From a bacterium (GTDB taxonomy: Bacteria > Ratteibacteria > UBA8468 > B48-G9 > DTJG01), in the NCBI GenBank assembly GCA_026418655.1, contig JAOAAW010000043.1, positions 1 through 26,048 of the forward strand: a stretch of 26,048 bases of DNA, written 5' to 3'. Each line of letters begins with the position of its first letter. Position 1 is the stretch's first letter. The position numbers and the translations under genes are program-made. The notes beneath the pieces were generated by a model. That model saw only the letters and a program-made list of their open reading frames with translations. It had not been told where the DNA came from and searched no databases. Of this stretch, positions 1 through 7,115 are shown one piece after another.

Positions 1-1
1 A

Positions 2-511
2 TGCAATACTATCGTTATAGATAGGGAGAAGAGATGCGCGATGATTGAAAAGAGTGCATGCAGGGTTGGTGTAAGATGGTCAAAAGATGGCTTTGGTTTT
101 GTAACAGCAATGACTGCAGAGCATCCAGAAATGAATGCATATCTTAATGACAGGCGTCAGGCATCATTGAAAGCAAGAAATTTACAAGCTGGTTGTACTG
201 ACGACGTGTATTGGAAAAAACAGGACCAGAGACGTCAGCTGATGAATGAACTACTGGACCAGGCAAGAAAAAACCCAACCCTTGAAACAATGAGAAAGTT
301 TATTCAATTTCGAGACCCTGTGAGGGGGAATGTATGTGGAAACGGTGAAATTTATGTTCCTGGTGGGCCACCTTCTGAATATACCGTAAGGACCATTATA
401 TGGATACTCAAAGAGGGTAGGGCACTCTGGTGGGCAAAACAGGGTGAAAAACCTTCCTTTGAAAATCCAATGCCAGAAGTCAGATTTGAAAATGTTCTTT
501 TATGGGAGTAA
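2..511 (+). CDS. C-terminal part of probable C45-family (AAT-like) acyltransferase/hydrolase, 5' end outside window
   Basis: The reading frame is open from the first bases of the window, so this is the 3' end of a longer gene. An ATG at 41 is preceded by GGGAGAAGAG, but the residues before it (NTIVIDREKR) continue the family pattern, so it is probably internal. The visible 169 residues resemble the C-terminal half of C45 peptidases, i.e. acyl-CoA:6-aminopenicillanate acyltransferase-like Ntn hydrolases. An N-x-I-x-D-x-E strand leads into an E-K-S turn, a later R-x(3)-L/M helix follows, and the end reads TVRTIIW...ALWWAKQGEKP. That family cleaves or transfers acyl groups on amides after self-processing at a Cys; the catalytic Cys would lie upstream of the window. 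The stop overlaps or abuts the next gene, implying co-translation with the transporter. The family call rests on pattern only and is moderate; no substrate can be assigned. Confidence 0.5.
   Translation, partial: CNTIVIDREKRCAMIEKSACRVGVRWSKDGFGFVTAMTAEHPEMNAYLNDRRQASLKARNLQAGCTDDVYWKKQDQRRQLMNELLDQARKNPTLETMRKFIQFRDPVRGNVCGNGEIYVPGGPPSEYTVRTIIWILKEGRALWWAKQGEKPSFENPMPEVRFENVLLWE
504..508 (+). promoter_or_regulatory. Ribosome binding site choosing the start of the DUF1646 gene
   Basis: GGGAG lies at the very end of the upstream gene. Three in-frame ATGs are possible, at 502, 511 and 514. Only the ATG at 514 has normal spacing (5 bases), so 514 is the preferred start. ATG 511 overlaps the upstream stop as TAATG. 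Confidence 0.5.
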
Positions 512-513
512 TG

Positions 514-1575
514 ATGTTTATTACGGGCCAGATTTTAATTATACTGCTTGTACTGATTCTGCCACTTACAGTTCGCAAAGTGGAAGAAAATCTTGAGGTT
601 TTTCTTTTTATCATGGGTATCATTTCTGCTTCGCTTTCCCATTTTTCAGGACCAGAACATGTCTGGTCACTGCATCTTGTTAAAGAAGCTCTTGCAGAGC
701 CAGTTAAAATAACGCTTGCAGTACTTTGTGCTGGATTCATTTTTAATAAATTCAGAGACAGGATAATAGCAGGAATTTCAAGAAGTGAAAAAAAAATTGG
801 CCCGCACTTTTTTGCATTTTTTTTCATTGTCTTCCTTGGGCTTGTTTCAAGTGTTATTACTGCTATTATTGCGGCACTTGTACTTGTTGAGATAATAAAT
901 GCACTTCAGCTTGATAGAAAATTTGAAACAAGATTGACAGTCATTGCCTGTTTTGCTATAGGAATAGGAGCAGCCCTGACGCCGATCGGTGAACCTCTTT
1001 CCACAATTACCACAGCAAAACTTAAAGGATTTCCATATCACGCAGGATTTCTGTTTTTGTTTAAACATCTCTGGTTTTTGATCATTCCTGGGATTATAGC
1101 ACTCGGTATTATTGGTGTCTTTTTAAGAGCAAACAATTCCTGCAATACAATTTCAAAAAAGCAACATTTAAGACAGGAAACATCAGTAGATATCTTGTGT
1201 AGGGCAGGCAAGGTATATCTATTCGTAATGGCTCTGATATTTCTTGGAGCAGGTTTCAGACCTGTCATTGATAAATATATTGCTCCATTGGGACATACAT
1301 CCCTATACTGGATAAATACTGTTTCTGCTGTTCTTGATAATGCAACTCTCGCCTCGGCTGAGATAAGCCCGAAGATGCGGATTGAACAGATTCAATTTGC
1401 TCTTATGGGATTATTGATTTCGGGTGGAATGCTTATCCCTGGCAACATCCCGAATATCATTGCGGCAAGCAAGCTGGATATAAGAAGCAAGGAATGGGCA
1501 ACATTTGGTGTGCCTGTTGGATTTATCTTCCTGATTGTTTATTTTGTTCTGATGTATATCTTCATCCTTTCCTGA
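514..1575 (+). CDS. DUF1646 family integral membrane protein, putative ion/anion transporter
   Basis: The protein is about 353 residues and strongly hydrophobic, with roughly nine to ten membrane segments and no cleavable signal. It opens with a helix followed by RKVEENLEVFLFIMG, a signature I associate with DUF1646 proteins, which are distant relatives of the NhaD/ArsB ion-transporter superfamily. Two re-entrant-type motifs support this: GAALTPIGEPLSTI in the first half, and VLDNATLAS plus GGMLIPGNIPNIIAASKL in the second half. They look like the paired substrate-site motifs of that superfamily. The gene is translationally coupled to the preceding C45-like hydrolase, suggesting it moves the substrate, product or a counter-ion for that enzyme (inference). 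The substrate is unknown. The gene converges with the large - strand operon; 82 AT-rich bases separate the stops. Confidence 0.72.
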   Translation: MFITGQILIILLVLILPLTVRKVEENLEVFLFIMGIISASLSHFSGPEHVWSLHLVKEALAEPVKITLAVLCAGFIFNKFRDRIIAGISRSEKKIGPHFFAFFFIVFLGLVSSVITAIIAALVLVEIINALQLDRKFETRLTVIACFAIGIGAALTPIGEPLSTITTAKLKGFPYHAGFLFLFKHLWFLIIPGIIALGIIGVFLRANNSCNTISKKQHLRQETSVDILCRAGKVYLFVMALIFLGAGFRPVIDKYIAPLGHTSLYWINTVSAVLDNATLASAEISPKMRIEQIQFALMGLLISGGMLIPGNIPNIIAASKLDIRSKEWATFGVPVGFIFLIVYFVLMYIFILS

Positions 1576-1657
1576 GACATTCATTTCCTCACAAATCCAA
1601 TATTATAAATTATACATATACAACTTTTTGTTTTATTAAGCCGTAATTTTTCTATCA
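1576..1657. other. Convergent intergenic spacer without a clear terminator
   Basis: Eighty-two AT-rich bases lie between two convergent stop codons. The only symmetry I see is TATAAATTATA at 1604-1614, followed on the + strand by a broken T-rich stretch (CTTTTTGTTTT). The stem has no GC pair, so a factor-independent terminator is doubtful in either direction. Confidence 0.3.
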
Positions 1658-4201
1658 CTATTTTATTGCATCTTCAGGAACGAGAATTTCAGCAGGATGT
1701 CTCGCAAAAAACGGGGGAATATCATACAGTTCAACTGTATTTCTTAAACTTGTAATTCCAATGCTCCATATCTGATTGTCAGAGCCTTCAGGAACAACGA
1801 TTGAAATCTGGTCACCTGCCATAATTTTATCACTGGAATAAATGAGTTTTCCTGTTGAATCTTTTATTTCAACTTTTGTGTTTGTCTGACAGCTTGGAAA
1901 ACCAATAACAAAACTTTTTGTTCCTTTTGGAACAAAAAAATACACTGGTTCTTTTTGGGGCCTCCACTGTCTGAATGGTTCTCTTTTAGGTGTTCCAGGG
2001 ATATCCGGTCTGCCTGCCCATACTGATAATGGTCTTGTATCAAATGTTATGAGTGCTGATTTCCAGAAGGTAGTGCCAGGATCAAGAATATATATTCCAT
2101 CTTCAGGTATTTTTATCTCTATCATTGCTTCCTGATTTTTTTCTGCCTTTACATCTCCCTCTGCTACTGTTTTCTCATCCACTGTCGTTAGTTTCCAGTG
2201 GCAATCTATGGTATGATTCGGGTATGGTTTATAGGTCAGATTTAATTGTTCTCCTTTTTTGCCGGCAAAATAATACAAGCCTGATTCAAGATATAATAGA
2301 CTGGCAGTAACATTACTTATTTTTTCTACAATACTAGGTCTTTTCTCTGAAAGTGGAACAAGTTTTCCTGTATATTGTTTATCTGTGATTTCCACTGCCT
2401 GTAAATCGGCGAATTTCTTTATATCCTCTTGCAACAGACCGCGAATTTCATCTGATTCAGGTATATCCTGTCGTTCTTTCTTCCATTTTTCCACTTCCTG
2501 TTTATCCAGGTCTTCTATTTTCATCAGCGCACCAAATATACGTTCTCCAAATGTCTTTTGTGTAAATAACATCGGATATACATGAATCAGTCCTGTATCC
2601 ATTATGCGGCGGGAGAATATTATCCATTCCTTTGCTGTTTCTATTATTTTTTCTTTTCCAGGGTTCAATCTTGTTGCTTTTTCATAATCCATTTTCAATA
2701 CCAACCAGTGTAAATACATTGCGAGCCGGTCCAATCTTGTCTGGACCTGCGGGTCTTTCTCAAGTTTATACGCCTGATCTAAATCCTGAAGCGCCAATTT
2801 CAATGTTCTTGGTGTGTGCCTTTCTGCTTTAGCCCATCTATCATATATTCGCCTGACAGGTATTTTCGCTTTCTTAAAACAGTTTTCAAAAAAATCTTCC
2901 ACGAGAATATTAATGTCTAAATCAGAATTCCACATAAGTTTCGCAGCAAGCCAGTACCCCGGTCCATTGGGTCCCCAGTTGCAGCAGCTTTCTGCTGTAT
3001 AACTGGTCAAACCCAAACTTTTCATTTCTTTGATAACCTGGCCAAGCTTATAAAATCTTCCTGCTTTTGCTGCTCCGGGCACATCCCAATCCCATAGATA
3101 CACACTGAAATAATCATAGACCCCTACACTTGCTCCCAATTTTCTGAATGCTTCTACCTGCTGCTGCAGAGTGAGTTTTGTTCCACTTCTAAATCCTGTA
3201 GTTACTTCAACATGGATATTTGGCTCGAGATTAAAAGATGGTGGATTGCTGTGAAGATGATATGCAAGCAAACCCACATATTTTCCTGGATAAGTTTTTT
3301 GAACTTCTTTTGCAACAAGATTGGCTAAATAAAATACCTGGTCGCTTACACTACCAAGTTTTTTGCAATTTTCACACTCACAAAAACCACCTCCATCATT
3401 TGGCTCAACAGACGCCATCAACCTGTCAGGATATTTTTTGAATACATTCAATACTCCTTCAATCACTCTTCTTTGAACCTCTGGATTGCTTATGCATATC
3501 TGGGTGGGTTTTCTTTCACCGCCAACAAGTGAAAATAGTTCAGGGTTTTTTTCAAATTCTTTTGGAGAAATATAATTTGCATAGGAATGTCCCGCATAAA
3601 CCCTGAACCATCCAAGGTGTTTGTTGTATTTAAGCCAGTTTTCGTAATCAAGTTTCAATTTTGGTGTCCTTGGGCCATATTCATACCAGATATTTCTCCA
3701 GGCAAAAGACGGCTTTTCCCTGATATCAAGGGATAATTTGATTTCTTTTTTCTGAGGTATAACGTGCCAGACAGGATCCGGGAAATACCACCTGCAACCG
3801 ATATTTTCAAGTAAAGTGTAGATACCATGCTGCAAGGCAAGTTCACTGTTGCCTATGATCCATAGATTATCCCGTTCACTTTTGATGATAAAACCTTCAG
3901 GACCGAGTAAATCAATTTTTTCTCCTCCGGCTTTTTCTGGAAAATCTTCCTTTGTCCCAATGATTATCGCTCCTCTAACATTCTTTTCATTTTCAATGCC
4001 ATACACCTTAAACTCTGTACCTGTTATCTGTTTGAGAATATTTGTAAGTTCATCCGCATATTTACCTGTCTTTTCCTGTGACCGGCTTTTCACTGCTATT
4101 GAGCATGGCCTATCCTTTTCAATGACAACAAATTCTGCTGCCTTACACAGAAAACAAGAAATCAGCATGATAAAAATACCCGCTGAAAATCTCTTTATCA
4201 T
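1658..4201 (-). CDS. Secreted DUF4838 protein, glycoside hydrolase-like (copy 1, last gene of operon)
   Basis: This is an 847-residue protein with a type I signal peptide (MIKRF, hydrophobic core, cut near KAA|E at about 22). Residues about 25-160 form a small alpha/beta domain like the GH20b/GH67 N-terminal domain, with IIIGTKEDFP and later NLWIIGNSE...GIYTLLENIGCRWYFP. Residues about 170-450 match DUF4838: GHSY, LVGGERK, CISNP, then EPNDGGGFCECENC at 267-279 and a VGLLAYHLHSNPP strand. A helical region and a C-terminal beta-rich domain (VPKGTK) follow. DUF4838 is an uncharacterised family that looks like TIM-barrel glycosidases near GH20/GH67; the substrate is unknown. The start overlaps the alpha/beta hydrolase stop by four bases (ATGA), behind a GGGGGA ribosome site. 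A full-length paralogue opens the same operon. Confidence 0.85.
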   Translation of the reverse strand: MIKRFSAGIFIMLISCFLCKAAEFVVIEKDRPCSIAVKSRSQEKTGKYADELTNILKQITGTEFKVYGIENEKNVRGAIIIGTKEDFPEKAGGEKIDLLGPEGFIIKSERDNLWIIGNSELALQHGIYTLLENIGCRWYFPDPVWHVIPQKKEIKLSLDIREKPSFAWRNIWYEYGPRTPKLKLDYENWLKYNKHLGWFRVYAGHSYANYISPKEFEKNPELFSLVGGERKPTQICISNPEVQRRVIEGVLNVFKKYPDRLMASVEPNDGGGFCECENCKKLGSVSDQVFYLANLVAKEVQKTYPGKYVGLLAYHLHSNPPSFNLEPNIHVEVTTGFRSGTKLTLQQQVEAFRKLGASVGVYDYFSVYLWDWDVPGAAKAGRFYKLGQVIKEMKSLGLTSYTAESCCNWGPNGPGYWLAAKLMWNSDLDINILVEDFFENCFKKAKIPVRRIYDRWAKAERHTPRTLKLALQDLDQAYKLEKDPQVQTRLDRLAMYLHWLVLKMDYEKATRLNPGKEKIIETAKEWIIFSRRIMDTGLIHVYPMLFTQKTFGERIFGALMKIEDLDKQEVEKWKKERQDIPESDEIRGLLQEDIKKFADLQAVEITDKQYTGKLVPLSEKRPSIVEKISNVTASLLYLESGLYYFAGKKGEQLNLTYKPYPNHTIDCHWKLTTVDEKTVAEGDVKAEKNQEAMIEIKIPEDGIYILDPGTTFWKSALITFDTRPLSVWAGRPDIPGTPKREPFRQWRPQKEPVYFFVPKGTKSFVIGFPSCQTNTKVEIKDSTGKLIYSSDKIMAGDQISIVVPEGSDNQIWSIGITSLRNTVELYDIPPFFARHPAEILVPEDAIK

Positions 4202-5073
4202 CGTTCCCCCTTGAGATATTTTTTGAAAAAGTTCAAAACTTTTTTCTGATATTCTGATGTACCTGTCATTGCTGTATGAGAACCGTATGTTGTATAAAGC
4301 TCTTTTGGTTCCGGTGCTTTTTCAAACAATCTCTGTGCATGCTGGAATGGAACAAATTCATCTTCCTGAGAATGGATGATTAAAATTGGACATCTAATAC
4401 CGCTGATTCTTTTTTCAGGACTATTTTGAGAAAAATCTGATTTCAAAACCCATCTTCCGAGAACCTTTGAAAGTGAGGCAAATACATGTTTAAGAGGACC
4501 AAAATTTTTATAATAGTGTGTTATCATCTCAGGAAAATTTGCAAATGCTGAATCTGTTACAAGTGCCTTTATTTCACTGTTCCCATCAGCAGCAATAATA
4601 CCAACAGCACCTCCAAGAGAGTATCCCCATACACCGATATCAGCATTCTTTGTTTTTTCATTCAATCTCAGCCACTTTATGGCTGCCTTGACATCAAGAT
4701 TTTCCTTTAAACCAAAATGCGTTATTCCACCAGAGCTTTCTCCATGTGCCCTGAAATCAAAAAGCAAAAGGGAAAATTCAGGATACAAAAATTCAATAAA
4801 TGGAAGTATATCGGATTTGTTCGCAGGGTATCCATGAAGGCATATTATTACATCATGTGATTTTTTTGAAGGAATGAACCAGCCAGAAAGTTTTTTCCCA
4901 TCCTCTGTAAAAAACTCAATCTTCTGATAAGGAAGTCCAAGATCTGAAGGAGTGATGGAAATGGGCATCCTTTCCGGACGCAAAGCCCTGTATCCTATTA
5001 TGATTGTCACCACAATAATAATGATTGCAGCATCTATCAAAATTCTCCATATCATTCTTCTTTTTGCTCTCAC
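4198..5073 (-). CDS. Membrane-anchored alpha/beta hydrolase (serine esterase/peptidase-like)
   Basis: The protein is 291 residues. An N-terminal basic stretch (RAKRR) and one membrane helix (about residues 9-28) form an uncleaved anchor, leaving the catalytic domain outside the cytoplasm. The alpha/beta hydrolase fold is clear: oxyanion motif LHGYP (79-83), a DFRAHGES strand-turn, nucleophile elbow GYSLGG with Ser152, acid Asp238 in QEDEFVP, and His266 in GSHTAM. Family relatives are BEM46/YqkD-like hydrolases acting on esters or amides; the substrate is unknown. De-acylation of glycan fragments at the membrane would fit the neighbours (inference). The GTG start at 5073 overlaps the preceding stop by four bases. 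An in-frame ATG at 5055 is an alternative that would only shorten the basic N-terminus. The stop overlaps the following DUF4838 start. Confidence 0.85.
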   Translation of the reverse strand: MRAKRRMIWRILIDAAIIIIVVTIIIGYRALRPERMPISITPSDLGLPYQKIEFFTEDGKKLSGWFIPSKKSHDVIICLHGYPANKSDILPFIEFLYPEFSLLLFDFRAHGESSGGITHFGLKENLDVKAAIKWLRLNEKTKNADIGVWGYSLGGAVGIIAADGNSEIKALVTDSAFANFPEMITHYYKNFGPLKHVFASLSKVLGRWVLKSDFSQNSPEKRISGIRCPILIIHSQEDEFVPFQHAQRLFEKAPEPKELYTTYGSHTAMTGTSEYQKKVLNFFKKYLKGER

Positions 5074-5942
5074 AGTTTCAAAAGTCTTATTGCATTATCC
5101 CTTGCAATTTTTTCAAATACCTTTTTGCTTATTTTCCCTTCTTCTCTTAATTTAATCAAAAACCCTGCAAGGGGAAGCGGCTGCTGTGCGTAGCAGATAT
5201 CTGTTCCGAAACAGAGTTTGTCCTGAAATTCGTTTAAAAACTTTACTGCGTATTCAGGATCCCTTGCTAGTGCATTATAACCACTGCGAGCCGAAAGGTC
5301 ACCCCACAGATTGGGATATCTTCTCATCAATTTTGGGACAACTCCTTCTTCTTTTACAGGATATTCAGGATATGTTGCTCTGTCTGCCGGTGTTTCAAGG
5401 ATTCCTATTTCAGACCAGAATGCAACACCATGACCAAAAATTATAAGGTCTGGAAATTTTTTCAGTGTATTTTCTAATTGTGGCAATCCGATATCATCAT
5501 AGATACCATACCCAATCCCTAATCTTGAAGAAAGATCAATAATCACTGGTAGTCCTGCCTTTTCAGCATGTTTAAAAAAATTCTGACATTTAGGGTCTGA
5601 AAAGGCAAGATTTGGCATAAACTCGCCTATGCCCTTACATCCTCTTTTCTTGTAGTGTTCAAACCATATTGAAAAATCTGCCTCTGGACTGTTGCCAAGT
5701 CCGCGCGGGTCAAGGTTACAAAATGGAAATAATCTGCCGCCAGATTTTTCACATATTTCAATCACATCTTCATTGGATTGCGGCAGGTATTCCTCAGGAC
5801 CTATCAGTGGAAGATAAGCACCTTTTTCAATGCCAATTTCATCAAATCGCTTTATCACTTCTTCTGGTGTTGCAAATCTTGTTCTGCCGTCTGCGAGAGG
5901 ACATTCTTTTCTGTAGGCATGGGCATGAATGTCAATGAACAT
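5070..5942 (-). CDS. Amidohydrolase family (Amidohydro_2) TIM-barrel metal-dependent hydrolase
   Basis: The protein is 290 residues, with no signal peptide. It begins with the metal motif HAH (His6, His8), continues with KGIGEF (Glu107) and GHG (His171), and ends with FGTDIC (Asp248), the C-terminal metal or catalytic Asp of this superfamily. Amidohydro_2 proteins hydrolyse lactones or amides or decarboxylate aromatic and sugar-derived acids; lactone hydrolysis would suit a glycan operon (inference). Oddly, the strand that usually supplies another His reads LPVIIDLSS, placing Asp135 there, so the metal site may differ from the standard one. A good ribosome site, AAGGAG, lies 5 bases before the ATG. 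Neighbours are a beta-propeller upstream (11-base gap) and an alpha/beta hydrolase downstream (4-base overlap). Confidence 0.8.
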   Translation of the reverse strand: MFIDIHAHAYRKECPLADGRTRFATPEEVIKRFDEIGIEKGAYLPLIGPEEYLPQSNEDVIEICEKSGGRLFPFCNLDPRGLGNSPEADFSIWFEHYKKRGCKGIGEFMPNLAFSDPKCQNFFKHAEKAGLPVIIDLSSRLGIGYGIYDDIGLPQLENTLKKFPDLIIFGHGVAFWSEIGILETPADRATYPEYPVKEEGVVPKLMRRYPNLWGDLSARSGYNALARDPEYAVKFLNEFQDKLCFGTDICYAQQPLPLAGFLIKLREEGKISKKVFEKIARDNAIRLLKL

Positions 5943-5953
5943 TTCTGCTCCTT

Positions 5954-7102
5954 TTATGGGCTAACCTTGCACTCCCACAAAAATCCGCTTCTTTCAAGGT
6001 TATCGGTTTCTGCCGCATAAATGGTTCTATTTTCTGTAATCGTAATGTGATGAACTATTACGCATGCATCATTTATTTCAGGGTCATATACCCTTCCAAA
6101 ATTGATAAATTTTTCTTTTTCCCTGTCATAGGCAAAAATATAGGTATTGTAGTTTTCTCCACCACCACCATAGATAAGTCCATCCTTGCCGATGCAGAGT
6201 CCTGCAAGACGTGTTCCAGGATATGGCTTACCGAGATATTTTACTTCAACATTTTTTGGGTCAAGTCGCATTAAAGCGCCTGAAACTGTACCGATGTAAA
6301 TATATCCATCATCACCATTAAGCATTCCATCAATGGAACCTGTATCGCTGGTATAGACCTTTGGCAGGGATTTCCTCAAAAATTCAATCCTGTTTGTTTC
6401 TGGATTGTATTTTAGAAGATTTGCATTTGAAGAACCAGCAATAGACCACTGTCCCCATAGATTTCCATTGTCATCAACCGCAGGAATATGCGGATAACTG
6501 CCTACCCATTCAAAATTGATTGCCCTGTTCGTGTTTATATCATATCTGAAAAATTTATGACAGGGCCAGGTGAATCCATATATAATTTTTCTCTTTTTAT
6601 CCATTGCGATGGTCTGAATATAATCATGGGGGCAGGGAATGCACAGAATTTTTATTTCATTTGTGCGTGGATTTAAAGAAAAGACCTTTCCACCAGGTGC
6701 ATCAAGATACTCAAAGGGTTCAACAAGGCCAGCAGTCGCACCATAAATTGTACCGTCATCATCAACAATTAAAGACCTGTGAATTTTGATGTCATATTTT
6801 TCACCATATTTTTCAAAATGAAGGGACTCAAACTTTTTGGTTTCAGGATCAAATGTCCACAAAATATCATTATCAGCAGCAGTAATTCCACAATAGACAA
6901 GGCCTGTCTGCGGATGGTATTCAACCGTTGTAAATGAAATCAGGTTGTGATAATAATCATCATTTCTACCCATTGATTCCGCATAACTTAAAGCAGCTGG
7001 TTGTGTTCCCTGTGCACTTGCCAAACCCATTTCTTTCTGCCAGTTAATTATTGGTCTTGAAATGTTTTTCAAAACATATGCCTTTACCTTGCATCCAGCC
7101 AT
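5954..7102 (-). CDS. Beta-propeller protein (NHL/SMP-30-like), cytoplasmic, function unknown
   Basis: The protein is 382 residues, with no signal peptide. It is built of repeats of about 45-55 residues with the typical propeller pattern of D-x-[DN]-G-x-[IL]-[YW]-G followed by a strand ending in F/L-x-[YF]-[DN]-P-x-[TN]. Examples are DDDGTIYGAT, VDDNGNLWGQ, NGDDGYIYIGT and GKDGLIYGGG, with partners LWTFDPETKKFE, LLKYNPETNRIE and FAYDREKEKFI. I count about six to seven blades. Such proteins include SMP-30/gluconolactonase and lyase-like propellers that bind metal at the central channel. I cannot pick a catalytic set, so the activity is open. It sits between the GH65-like glycosidase (13-base gap) and the amidohydrolase (11-base gap), which suggests a role in handling intracellular sugar products. 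The ribosome site AGGGGGAG is strong. Confidence 0.7.
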   Translation of the reverse strand: MAGCKVKAYVLKNISRPIINWQKEMGLASAQGTQPAALSYAESMGRNDDYYHNLISFTTVEYHPQTGLVYCGITAADNDILWTFDPETKKFESLHFEKYGEKYDIKIHRSLIVDDDGTIYGATAGLVEPFEYLDAPGGKVFSLNPRTNEIKILCIPCPHDYIQTIAMDKKRKIIYGFTWPCHKFFRYDINTNRAINFEWVGSYPHIPAVDDNGNLWGQWSIAGSSNANLLKYNPETNRIEFLRKSLPKVYTSDTGSIDGMLNGDDGYIYIGTVSGALMRLDPKNVEVKYLGKPYPGTRLAGLCIGKDGLIYGGGGENYNTYIFAYDREKEKFINFGRVYDPEINDACVIVHHITITENRTIYAAETDNLERSGFLWECKVSP

Positions 7103-7115
7103 ATTCTCCCCCTCG

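Noticed and set aside
1604..1614. TATAAATTATA as a terminator between the convergent genes
   Set aside because: The stem has no GC pairs and a one-base loop; it is expected by chance in such AT-rich DNA.
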